Shown here: one piece after another, positions 8,473-15,854 of the stretch | How the letters are laid out: every line of letters begins with the position of its first letter | Numbering within the stretch: position 1 is the first letter of the stretch | DNA from: CAZXYS01 sp964645005 | GTDB taxonomy: Bacteria; Bacteroidota; Ignavibacteria; Kapaibacteriales; UBA2268 | Assembly (NCBI GenBank): GCA_964645005.1 | Contig: CAZXYS010000013.1 | Coordinates: forward strand, 40,764 to 104,763 | Direction: 5' to 3' | DNA: 64,000 nt | Made by a program: the position numbers and the translations under genes | The notes under the pieces: generated by a model | The model's database searches: none | What the model saw: the letters and a program-made list of their open reading frames with translations, nothing else | What the model was told of the DNA's origin: nothing

Positions 8473-9912
8473 ATGGATTCATTGTTCGATTTTAGCAGAC
8501 ATATAGCAGACCTTAAAAAAGATAAAAGATATTCTGAAGCACTTTCTTATTTTAAGGCGAATAAGACAAGTTTCTCTAAGGAAGAACTTTCAAACAATGA
8601 GTATATAGTTTCCGATATTATTTCTTGCCTTCGATACACTAATCATTTTGATGCTGGATTTAAATTTCTTGAAAGATTTGATATCAAAATTGACGAAAGT
8701 CAAAAAGAAAGAATTTTAACATCTTATGGCTGGCTTTTATGGTCAAAATATAAAGCGGATAATGATAATGTCAATAGATATGATGATGAAACCCAATTCT
8801 ATGATGAAGACGAAGACGATTTTGAACAACAAAATATTCACTATGATAAAAACGAACTCATTGAAAGAATTGAAAAACTTATCGCTATTCTTCTCCAATT
8901 AAATAACAATTATTCAAAAACGCTTGTATCAAACTTATTTTCAATTGTACTTAAATCTGAGAAGAAGAAACCCGCTCCTAACTGGAAACTTGTAAATAAT
9001 TTTTGCAACCAGATTGACCCTACTCTGCTTTCAACCTACTGTTCAACTATTCAGGTAGAACGAAAAGGACGCACCCAGGATATGGAATTGGCATCCGACT
9101 TTGAAAATTGGTACGCTTTCAAAACCAAAGCTTTGATGAAATTAGGCGAGTGGCAAGAGTGTTTTGATACATCTAAAAAAGCTCTTGAAAAAATTGATAA
9201 ATTCCACTATTCCAATGATGTTTGGTTCTCTAGAAGAATAGCATTGTCGAAGAAAAATCTTGGAAATCCCGAAGATGCTATCAAAGAACTGGAAAACATC
9301 CTAAAAAAGAAACGAGAATGGTTTATTCAAAAAGAATTAGCAGAAATCTATTTTGAGAAAGACGATTTAGATGGAGCATTTAAAATGTCGATTGATGCCA
9401 TTAGTAATTTTGGGCCTCTCGAATATAAAGTTGATTTACTTTATTTAATTGGTAAGATCTTTATCAAGAAAGATAAATCAGAGTTGGCATTCAAACATTT
9501 GTCTCTTTCTAAATTAATTAGACAAGTCGAAGAATGGAAAGTTCCTCAGAAAGTTTTTGATGAACTTAAACAATTTCAGCAAGAAGAAATTCCTATAAAC
9601 ATGTTGAAAGAACTCAAATCTGAACTTAAGAAATATTGGAGTGGATTTAACACAAATCAAAATAGACGTAAAACACAACAACATAAAAGCAACTTTGACA
9701 ACCTACAAGGTGAAATAATAAAGTTACTTCACGACAATGAACGTGGAAAAGATGGCTTCATTAAATCGGGAAAAGATGAGTATTATTTTTCAGCTTCACC
9801 GAATTGGCATTTGACGCCTGAATTGACTGTTGGAACTAAAGTGATTTTTAAGGTATTACCAGCAAAAGATGGAAAAAAGGAACAAACAAGAATTAGAAAA
9901 CTGGTTGACTAA
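8473..9912 (+). CDS. TPR-like protein with C-terminal cold-shock-like domain, partner of the NERD-helicase
   Basis: 479 residues; the ATG follows the helicase TGA directly. The N-terminal and central parts are helical TPR-like repeats (WYAFKTKALMKLGEWQECF, GNPEDAIKELENILKKKREW, KELAEIYFEKDDLDGAFKMS), with an acidic stretch at about 97-117 (DDETQFYDEDEDDFEQQ). The last 70 residues resemble an OB-fold cold-shock or S1-like domain: LQGEIIKLL, then ERGKDGFIKSGKDEYYFSAS, then GTKVIFKVLPA. In true cold-shock proteins the GFIK and YYFS positions bind single-stranded nucleic acid. The layout suggests a scaffold or sensor that brings RNA or ssDNA to the helicase. The domain calls are from pattern only; the pairing and zero spacing are seen directly. 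The role in the pair is inferred. Confidence 0.7.
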   Translation: MDSLFDFSRHIADLKKDKRYSEALSYFKANKTSFSKEELSNNEYIVSDIISCLRYTNHFDAGFKFLERFDIKIDESQKERILTSYGWLLWSKYKADNDNVNRYDDETQFYDEDEDDFEQQNIHYDKNELIERIEKLIAILLQLNNNYSKTLVSNLFSIVLKSEKKKPAPNWKLVNNFCNQIDPTLLSTYCSTIQVERKGRTQDMELASDFENWYAFKTKALMKLGEWQECFDTSKKALEKIDKFHYSNDVWFSRRIALSKKNLGNPEDAIKELENILKKKREWFIQKELAEIYFEKDDLDGAFKMSIDAISNFGPLEYKVDLLYLIGKIFIKKDKSELAFKHLSLSKLIRQVEEWKVPQKVFDELKQFQQEEIPINMLKELKSELKKYWSGFNTNQNRRKTQQHKSNFDNLQGEIIKLLHDNERGKDGFIKSGKDEYYFSASPNWHLTPELTVGTKVIFKVLPAKDGKKEQTRIRKLVD

Positions 9913-10461
9913 TGAATTTTAATCTCAACAGCCACACACATTGCCAAGCTGCTCAAAGCCTAAGCGCAATCCAACCCTTGTCAATAAGTGTTTCTGAGCC
10001 AACGCACGGACGACAGAAAAGAAAGCACGATTGCACAACATGGTTATACGTAATGCGGGCTAAAGTGCTAATATGAAAATAATTACACAAAATAAATTAA
10101 CTGCTAAACGGAAAGGAAAGTGCTTTAAATTGCCCCGCATTTCTTAGCTGTGACACGTTATACTCACCCCCATAAATCACTACTTCCAAGCACTCAAAAA
10201 GTATATGATAAAATAAAATAGTTAACGGCATATTAAGAAATTGAATGATAAATGATAAATTTCGAGTCTCCTTCCTGATAAATTTCGGGAATAGGCTTTT
10301 TTTTTATGTATGAAAATGATTTGCTTTAAAGAAATATTTTTGTTAAGTTAAACATCATGTATTAAGAGTTTTAAATAAATGAGTTAGTAAACATTATAAA
10401 AGAACAAAAGAAATAATCAAATAGTCAGCAATTTCGTTATATCTGTATAAAAGGAAATATT
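9913..10461. other. Non-coding stretch with cassette-like repeat signals, 549 bp
   Basis: No open frame of note. GTTATAC occurs twice (10043-10049 and 10157-10163). AATGCGGG (10052-10059) and CCCGCATT (10134-10141) form an inverted pair about 75 bp apart, and AAGTGCT is repeated between them (10063-10069, 10118-10124). The GTTRRRY-like ends with an internal inverted repeat recall integron attC architecture, but no complete site can be defined by eye. GATAAATTTCG is repeated directly at 10254-10264 and 10277-10287. The sequence just before the toxin-antitoxin pair is AT-rich and probably carries its promoter. Confidence 0.45.
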
Positions 10462-10719
10462 ATGAAAGGAATGATAAATATAGAATATCCGGAGTCATTA
10501 GCGAATACTTTGAGACTTAACGATAAAGATTTTGAGTTAGAAATGAAAACAAGCTCTTTAGTTAAGTTATATGAGCTTGGTAAAGTTTCATCCGGAATTG
10601 CCGCAAGAGTTTTAGGGATATCAAGACTTGATTTTCTTGAATTACTTGCCAAATATAATGTATCTGTTCTAAGCGGATCGGATGCTGATGATTTAAAAGA
10701 AGATATCGCCAATGCTTAA
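10462..10719 (+). CDS. UPF0175-family antitoxin
   Basis: 85 residues. The pattern MINIEYPESLANTLRL...FELEMKTSSLVKLYELGKV, followed by SSGIAARVLGISRLDFLELLAKY, is that of UPF0175 proteins. These carry a winged-helix/helix-turn-helix-like DNA-binding region and act as antitoxins to DUF3368 PIN toxins. AAGGAAAT lies before the ATG as a plausible ribosome-binding site. The gene overlaps the toxin start by 8 bp, the usual arrangement. It should neutralise the toxin and repress the shared promoter in the AT-rich sequence upstream. It lies in the accessory region between the helicase unit and decayed genes, which fits a mobile or stabilising role. Confidence 0.85.
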   Translation: MKGMINIEYPESLANTLRLNDKDFELEMKTSSLVKLYELGKVSSGIAARVLGISRLDFLELLAKYNVSVLSGSDADDLKEDIANA

Positions 10720-11194
10720 GATTGTTTCAAATACAACACCGTTTATATCATTGCTGAAACTAAATCGGCTGGATTTATTACAAAAACTTTATAAGCAGAT
10801 TTATATTCCGACTGCTGTATATAACGAGATTGAAGCAGGAAAAACAAAAAGGTATTACAAAGATTTAACCGGAATTGATTGGATAAACATTATTGAAATA
10901 CAAGACAAAAGGGCTGTTAAATATTTTCTTGATTTAGATGCAGGTGAAGCAGAAGCAATAGTATTGGCAACGGAATTAAACGCTGATTTAATCATTCTTG
11001 ACGAGAAACTCGGTAGATTTCATGCCAAATATGCAGATTTGAAAGTTACCGGAACAATTGGAATTCTTATAAAAGCAAAATCAGAAGGATTGATTAAAAA
11101 ATTGAAACCATTGCTAAAAGAATTGACAGATAAGGAAGTTTGGATTAGTGAAAAACTAAAAAATGAGATTCTTAAAAAGGTTGGAGAAGAATAA
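10712..11194 (+). CDS. DUF3368-family PIN-domain toxin (ribonuclease)
   Basis: 160 residues. It opens with the DUF3368 signature VSNTTPFISLLKLNRLDLL, continues with IYIPTAVYNEI, and carries the acidic catalytic region DAGEAEAIVLATEL (76-89) and LIILDEKLGR (93-102), then GTIGILIKAK. PIN toxins cleave RNA using a cluster of acidic residues that bind Mg2+; E79, E81, D97 and E98 are candidates here. The first acidic position is an asparagine (N7), as is common in this family. It overlaps the antitoxin gene by 8 bp, so synthesis is coupled. Length is normal, so the toxin looks intact. Confidence 0.85.
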   Translation: MLKIVSNTTPFISLLKLNRLDLLQKLYKQIYIPTAVYNEIEAGKTKRYYKDLTGIDWINIIEIQDKRAVKYFLDLDAGEAEAIVLATELNADLIILDEKLGRFHAKYADLKVTGTIGILIKAKSEGLIKKLKPLLKELTDKEVWISEKLKNEILKKVGEE

Positions 11195-11400
11195 TTACGT
11201 TTACTAAAAATGTGTATAGCAAATAGGCGTGATATTAGTAAATTCAAGGGTTGTAGTCCGCTTTAACTTTATTGTAAATTGATAGGAAATCGCCCGCAAT
11301 CGGCTACTATTCTTATACTAACCCTTACACTAAATTCGCTCCGCTCATTTAGGACAACGTGTTTGGGGCAATGGATAAAATATAAATTAATACTATAATT

Positions 11401-11662
11401 ATGATACCAATTACAGATGCAAAAGTTGAACTTCATATCAAATATATGGTTAGCCATAGATGTAAGTTAAAGGTAAAGGAGGAACTCCAAGGTAAAGGAA
11501 TTGTTATTTTACGATGAGCTTAATTTATCTGAAATCTCTTACCTTCTTCAATATAGTAGTGTGGCTCATCTATCAGCCCAATTCAAAAAAAATACAGGGC
11601 TTACCCCTTCCTTTTATAAGCATTTGAAGAAAAACCGAACCATAAACCTTGAAAATCTGTAA
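11401..11662 (+). pseudogene. AraC-family regulator with internal deletion and frameshift
   Basis: The N-terminal part from ATG 11401 reads KYMVSHRCKLKVKEELQ, as in small Bacteroidota AraC regulators that begin with a conserved (M)V..RC...VKEEL module; it ends at a TGA at 11515-11517. A second frame ending at TAA 11662 reads ELLFYDELNLSEISYLLQYS, then SSVAHLSAQFKKNTGLTPSF, the C-terminal AraC helix-turn-helix. About 100 residues between the two parts are gone. The junction carries an 11-bp direct repeat, AAGGTAAAGGA, at 11470-11480 and 11489-11499. The gene is dead. Confidence 0.75.
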
Positions 11663-11671
11663 TACATGTAA

Positions 11672-11806
11672 CTTTTTTTTAGAGCTGTTAAAGCAACCTA
11701 CAAAGCATCTTTCCCATATCAACCTGTTGAAATTTTTATAACAGCAGAGGATGAAGAAGGTCTTTGCGAACCGGCAGGCATCGAAATCTCAAGAACTAAA
11801 TTATAA
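11672..11806 (+). pseudogene. Unidentified protein C-terminal remnant
   Basis: An open stretch of 44 codons without a start ends at TAA 11804-11806 and reads YQPVEIFITAEDEEGLCEPA before its last residues. The even, protein-like composition suggests the tail of a lost gene. I do not recognise the family. It lies 5 bp before the LapA-like fragment. Confidence 0.3.
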
Positions 11807-11811
11807 TCCGT

Positions 11812-11940
11812 ATGAGATTATTAAAGACAATTTTACTGCTGCTTCTTATTGGGGCAGCAGTAATTTTCACTATTCAGAATATGGAAATAGTGAAACTCAG
11901 TTTTCTGAATTTTCCCCACTTCCTGCCTAAAACTCCGTAA
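11812..11940 (+). pseudogene. LapA/DUF1049-like inner-membrane protein, truncated
   Basis: 42 residues. A hydrophobic N-terminal helix (MRLLKTILLLLLIGAAVIF) is followed by TIQNMEIVKLSFLNF, the conserved start of DUF1049/LapA proteins. These normally have a second membrane helix and a coiled-coil tail in about 80-110 residues. Here the frame stops after FPHFLPKTP, so the second helix is absent. It is likely a truncated remnant, although a short expressed membrane peptide cannot be excluded. Confidence 0.5.
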
Positions 11941-12170
11941 GTCGTTGAAAAACAGAGAAGCGCAGTGTAAAATAGGCACTACATTGCTTCTTATTTTATG
12001 ATAATATTTTTTCTGTTTAAGCTATTTCGTAATGTTTGCTGTCTATTCCATTGCCCATGACCCGGTATATACCCTTGTGACTTGTTGGGTGGGGCATCGA
12101 AGTTATGCAATAACGCTTTCCAGTGCTCTTATCTATCAAAACGCTGCCTGGACGTGAACAAGGTCATTTC

Positions 12171-12562
12171 TTATTTGCTCCTCGGATAACTTCTTATATT
12201 GTATCGCCACTCGGCAGCTGCCGTATTCATAATAGAATCATTGTTTACTTCTATTGACTGCTCTGTTCTTACAATCAGGTGATAGCATGAAGCAAGTCTA
12301 TGATTTCTCCGGATAAGAGTGACAGCGCTGTTAATGTCCGACGCATTGTTTTCGGGACTTAATAGGTCAGGCGCAGTTAGTTTTGCATTGCTGCCATTAT
12401 TAGTTCTAAGGAAGGTCCTGTCCAAAGTAAACACCCATCCATCATACGCATCTACAAAATCAGAATCATTAATGTCATGTTTTAAATTTGGATCAATTTC
12501 CTTCCAACCTTTAGAGAAACAATTCACAATACAAAATATGATAAATAAAATAGTATATTGTT
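12171..12562 (-). pseudogene. Decayed secreted propeller/FN3 protein
   Basis: The open frame gives 118 residues (12171-12527), but upstream codons in frame encode a lipoprotein-like signal (ILFIIFCIVNC), while the only ATG (MKTITI, near 12570) is in another frame, so a frameshift splits the start. The body has a Ycf48/BNR-like unit (FVDAYDGWVFTLDRTFLRTN). A degenerate FN3-like stretch follows, with LLSPENNASDINSAVTL and SCYHLIVRTEQ. It then stops early. Parent proteins of this kind in Bacteroidota have several hundred residues. It is a truncated remnant of an exported protein. Confidence 0.5.
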
Positions 12563-12772
12563 ATAGTTTTCATTTTTCTACTCCCCAAATTTTGACTTTT
12601 ATAATATAGACACATCAATGACCAAAAAATCTCATTTTTTTTGAAATATTATTATTCCGGAATTGGAAAATAAAACGTTAGATGGGGATGGTATTTGGTT
12701 GCTGTTTCTGCAATAACATATATTTTAGAGCGTTATAATGAAAATATTTGTTTAACCAAAAATAGTGATGCC

Positions 12773-12973
12773 ATGATAACAGAAAGTAATATAAGCGATT
12801 ATATCTGCCCGGCATGCGGATATGCGAGAAATCCAAGAGTTATCGATACTGAAAAGGAATTGAAGGAAGTAAAAGAAGCCAAAGATATTCCGGATGATTG
12901 GATTTGCGATGGCTGCGGCATCGATAAGGAAGGTCTGACCGAATTGAAAGTAGAATATAAGCAGGATGATTAA
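12773..12973 (+). CDS. Rubredoxin-like small iron protein
   Basis: 66 residues from ATG 12773; the open frame reaches back to a TTG at 12695, but the added 26 residues are not rubredoxin-like. It has two CxxC knuckles, YICPACGYARNP and DDWICDGCGIDKEGL, separated by 29 residues exactly as in rubredoxins, with the conserved IPDDWxC. The loop between the knuckles (DTEKELKEVKEAKDIPDDW) is charged and lacks the usual glycines and prolines, and an alanine replaces the usual valine/tyrosine after CGY. It should bind one iron by four cysteines and carry single electrons, but the partner is unknown. Neighbours give no clue: the graveyard precedes it and folP follows. Confidence 0.75.
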   Translation: MITESNISDYICPACGYARNPRVIDTEKELKEVKEAKDIPDDWICDGCGIDKEGLTELKVEYKQDD

Positions 12974-12983
12974 AAAAGCAGAT

Positions 12984-13114
12984 GAGGGCGTCTCAAAAGT
13001 TGTTTTTGTCTATCCTTCGACTCAGCTCAGTCTGACAAAAACAAGTGTTCATGGGAATGTCATAGTGAGCGGAGTCGAACTATGACTACAATTCCTTACT
13101 TTTAGGTCAGCCTC
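12984..13114. repeat. Short inverted-repeat-bounded intergenic element, copy 1
   Basis: About 131 bp bounded by GAGGGCGTCTCAAAAGT (12984-13000) and ACTTTTAGGTCAGCCTC (13098-13114), which pair at 12 of 17 positions. It encloses a dispersed-repeat motif of the CCTTCGACTCAGCTCAG and GAGCGGAGTCGAAC type. A related element lies at 44342-44485, so this resembles a MITE family. Confidence 0.55.
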
Positions 13115-13129
13115 AGGAAGATAGAAAGA

Positions 13130-13179
13130 CATCAGATTCCTCCCCTGCTAAAGCAGGATCTAAAGACATTCGCAAGAAT
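13130..13179 (+). repeat. 50-bp dispersed repeat, copy 1
   Basis: It matches 44408-44457 at 48 of 50 positions and contains the small hairpin CCTGCTAAAGCAGG. Here it lies just outside the inverted-repeat element, whereas the other copy lies inside one. Confidence 0.8.
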
Positions 13180-13202
13180 TACACAAAAAAATTTAGGACG
13201 AT

Positions 13203-14000
13203 ATGGCAGAATTTCCGCAAATAATGGGCGTATTAAACGTTACCCCCGATTCATTTTCCGACGGCGGGATGTTCGATACCGAAGAGAAAGCTATCGAACA
13301 GGGGTTGAAGCTGTGGCGCGACGGCGCTGATATCATCGATATCGGCGGGGAAAGCACCCGCCCCGGCGCAAAATACATAGAAGAAGCACTTGAGTTGAGA
13401 AGGACTCTCCCCGTCATCAAAGCTCTTAAAAGTAAAGCGCCGGATATGAGGATTTCTATCGATACGACGAAGTATGATGTGGCGAAGGCTGCACTGTCTG
13501 CCGGCGCCGGTATGATAAACGATATCAGCGGATTGAATGTAAATCCTGATCTGGCTTCGCTCGCCGCAGAGTATGATGTCCCGATAATTCTTATGCATAT
13601 ACAGGGGGAACCCCGCAATATGCAGAAGGAACCCCACTATGACAATGTTGTGGATGATATTTTCAATGAATTGAAAGAGAAGATCGAGATAGCCCGTACC
13701 ATGGGCGCTAAAGAGATTTACGCCGATTTCGGCATTGGCTTCGGTAAAACTTATGAGCATAACATCGAGCTGCTTAAAAATATAGATAAGTTTCGGGAAT
13801 TGAATGTGCCGCTGGTGCTGGGCATTTCCCGCAAGTCATTTATGAAGAAGATGTTGAATATCGACGATCCGCAGGAAAGAGATATACCCACTGCACTTAT
13901 TCATGCACTTCTGTTGAAATATAAAATCGACATTATTCGGGTTCACAATGTCGAAATGATAAATATGCTAAAAAATATTTTACATGCCTTAAGTGATTGA
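13203..14000 (+). CDS. folP: Dihydropteroate synthase
   Basis: 265 residues, normal length. It joins 6-hydroxymethyl-dihydropterin diphosphate to p-aminobenzoate in folate synthesis, in the cytoplasm, and is the target of sulfonamides. All family motifs are present on a TIM-barrel pattern: MGVLNVTPDSFSDGG (8-22), DIGGESTRPGA (46-56), SIDTTK (85-90), NDISG (106-110), MHIQGEPRNMQ (131-141), DFGIGFGK (175-182), GISRKSF (207-213) and RVHNV (246-250). The ATG at 13203 follows ATTTAGGACGAT, with a weak AGGA ribosome-binding site. The gene stands alone between the dispersed repeats and the propeller lipoprotein gene; other folate genes are not adjacent. Confidence 0.97.
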   Translation: MAEFPQIMGVLNVTPDSFSDGGMFDTEEKAIEQGLKLWRDGADIIDIGGESTRPGAKYIEEALELRRTLPVIKALKSKAPDMRISIDTTKYDVAKAALSAGAGMINDISGLNVNPDLASLAAEYDVPIILMHIQGEPRNMQKEPHYDNVVDDIFNELKEKIEIARTMGAKEIYADFGIGFGKTYEHNIELLKNIDKFRELNVPLVLGISRKSFMKKMLNIDDPQERDIPTALIHALLLKYKIDIIRVHNVEMINMLKNILHALSD

Positions 14001-14095
14001 ATACAATAAATATAATAAATATTTTTAATATACACTGTAAAAATTCCTGTGACGTTTTTGTAATTGATGTGTCATTATAGGTAAAGAGTGGACAA

Positions 14096-15241
14096 ATGTT
14101 CACTAAAAGTTTTAAAATAAATAGAGATAGGTTATATAAAGTTATAACGAAAAGTAGTTTTTCGATAACCTTATTGTTCTTTGAAATTCTTATTTGGGTT
14201 TTAATACCGGGATGCTGCGATCCATGCAGCGGCACCGGCAGCGGTGATAATATTGCCAATGGCTCGATTTACTTCACCGCTGCGCCGCTTAACAGCGACA
14301 CGCGAAGTATCTTCAAGATTGAGCCAGACGGCAGAGAATTCAACGAAGTGCTGCCTAACAGCATAATTTACTCGCCGCCATCCGCTAACGGCTTGATTCT
14401 TTTTATGAGAGGGTCGCAAACTGCAGATGATACGCTCTTCATAAGGAATCTAAAAAATGGCGAAGAATTTAATCTTGAAGAGGGTGTTTTAGAAGATATC
14501 AGCTATCCTGTTCTCGCGAACTCGGGACAAAAAGTCGCCTTCGTCAAAGGCGGCACGGAACTCAGCTTCATCGACGAGCCAATGCAGGCTGTCATCAATG
14601 AAAGAAGGGTAACAGATAACCTTCTGAGAGAGTCACTGCCTGTGTTCTCGCCTGACGGCAACTGGCTTGCTTACGTCGAGGAAAGATACTGGAATCCTGA
14701 GCTGAGACTGACTTTCTACAATACTGTAAGCAAACAGAGCGAGTATCACAGGCTGCTGGGCAAAACCAAGAAAGATTTATCAGGCGAACTAACGCTGGAC
14801 TGGTCGGAAGACAGCAGGGAAGTCGTCTTCTCGATAACCACGGACTCGACTTCTGTTATCCATATTTATGATTTTCGAGATGATAAAGACAGGACATTCA
14901 GAGTCGATAAACTGGGCGCTTTTCAGCCGGATATCGCACCGCTGCAGTATAACAGGGTGGCATTTACTTCAAGAGACGGTGAAATCTGGATTATGAAACC
15001 GGATACTAATAATCCGGAATTGAAGAAACTGACCACTAAGGAAGATGACGATGAGCTGAACGAGCGCCCCCATTGGTCGCCGAAAGAAAGGATGATACTA
15101 TATCACAACGTACTTCCGTTGGAAGAAGGTGAATTCAAAGCGAGGCTCAAAGTTATAAACCTTGATGAGAATTTCAATTTCTTAAATTCAATTTTGTTAA
15201 GTAACAAAGTTTTCAAAGGCTTCTGGAAGAGAAAAAATTAA
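14096..15241 (+). CDS. TolB/PD40-like beta-propeller protein, probable lipoprotein
   Basis: 381 residues. A hydrophobic N-terminal segment ends in IPGCCDPC, so Cys40 or Cys41 could be lipidated. The rest is built of propeller repeats with the TolB/PD40 pattern: IFKIEPDGREFNEV, LPVFSPDGNWLAYVEERYW, TLDWSEDSREVVFS, FTSRDGEIWIMKPDTNNPEL and ERPHWSPKERMILY. Such proteins sit in the periplasm or at the cell surface and bind partner proteins or ligands; no enzyme site is visible. It begins a four-gene run (14096-17981, gaps of 16-30 bp) with an ECF sigma factor and an anti-sigma-like protein, so it may be part of an envelope-sensing unit. That link is inferred from position. Confidence 0.75.
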   Translation: MFTKSFKINRDRLYKVITKSSFSITLLFFEILIWVLIPGCCDPCSGTGSGDNIANGSIYFTAAPLNSDTRSIFKIEPDGREFNEVLPNSIIYSPPSANGLILFMRGSQTADDTLFIRNLKNGEEFNLEEGVLEDISYPVLANSGQKVAFVKGGTELSFIDEPMQAVINERRVTDNLLRESLPVFSPDGNWLAYVEERYWNPELRLTFYNTVSKQSEYHRLLGKTKKDLSGELTLDWSEDSREVVFSITTDSTSVIHIYDFRDDKDRTFRVDKLGAFQPDIAPLQYNRVAFTSRDGEIWIMKPDTNNPELKKLTTKEDDDELNERPHWSPKERMILYHNVLPLEEGEFKARLKVINLDENFNFLNSILLSNKVFKGFWKRKN

Positions 15242-15271
15242 AGTAAGTAGTTACACATTTTTAGAATATTA

Positions 15272-15838
15272 ATGATTAAACCGTACGGTAAATATGAAGA
15301 CAGTGAACTTTTCGCTGCATTAAAAGAGAAGAAAGCAATCGCAGAAGCAGCTTTTGCTGAACTCTATTCCAGGCATTCTCAGCGAATATATGCCTACTGT
15401 CTGCGCGTAACCGGCAGCCCCGAAGACGCACGCGATATATTTCAGGATACGTTCACAAAATTCTACCGGTCGGCGAATCATAAAGATATAGAAGTTGATA
15501 ATGTACCGGCGTATTTGTTGACAATAGCGAGAAATCATTGCATTAATTACAAAAGGAACAGGAAGATAATTTTCAATTTCGATGATTATAATTTCTCGAC
15601 AAATGACACCGGCTACGAGCAAAAGGAATTACTCGAGCTTGTGGGCAGAGCCCTCGACACGCTTGACTTTGAATACCGCGAGACTTTCGTTCTCAGACAA
15701 TATCACGGCTTATCATACAAAGAGATCTCGAAGATAACCGGCGATTCGATTGCAGCGATAAAGAACAGGGTCTGGCGCGCAAAAGAGAAAATTAAACAAG
15801 TTTTAGAACCATATTTGGAAGATTTGTCAAATATTTAA
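15272..15838 (+). CDS. ECF-family RNA polymerase sigma factor
   Basis: 188 residues. Region 2 at about 25-66 (SRHSQRIYAYCLRVTGSPED, then IFQDTFTKFYR) binds core polymerase and the -10 element. Region 4 at about 138-183 (RETFVLRQYHGLSYKEISKI, then SIAAIKNRVWRAKEKIK) carries the helix-turn-helix for the -35 element. Regions 3.0-3.2 are missing, as in all ECF factors. It is followed after 16 bp by an anti-sigma-like membrane protein, the usual sigma/anti-sigma order, and the pair is probably autoregulated, though no promoter motif can be named. The surrounding lipoproteins suggest that it responds to envelope state. Confidence 0.92.
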   Translation: MIKPYGKYEDSELFAALKEKKAIAEAAFAELYSRHSQRIYAYCLRVTGSPEDARDIFQDTFTKFYRSANHKDIEVDNVPAYLLTIARNHCINYKRNRKIIFNFDDYNFSTNDTGYEQKELLELVGRALDTLDFEYRETFVLRQYHGLSYKEISKITGDSIAAIKNRVWRAKEKIKQVLEPYLEDLSNI

Positions 15839-15854
15839 AAAGAGAGTATCAAAA

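Larger units (their letters stand above)
11195..12694. other. Gene graveyard: 1.5 kb of decayed coding remnants
   Basis: No intact gene is visible. Recognisable debris is an AraC-family gene with an internal deletion (11401-11662), an unidentified protein tail, a LapA-like N-terminus (11812-11940) and a minus-strand secreted propeller/FN3 fragment (12171-12562). The stretches 11195-11400 and 11941-12170 show nothing I can assign. Confidence 0.6.

Noticed and set aside
9913..10461. CRISPR array
   Set aside because: The repeats are only two copies of 7-11 bp with no regular spacing; no array was seen anywhere in the window.
12319..12609. A 96-residue plus-strand frame
   Set aside because: It is the shadow of the decayed propeller/FN3 gene on the opposite strand.
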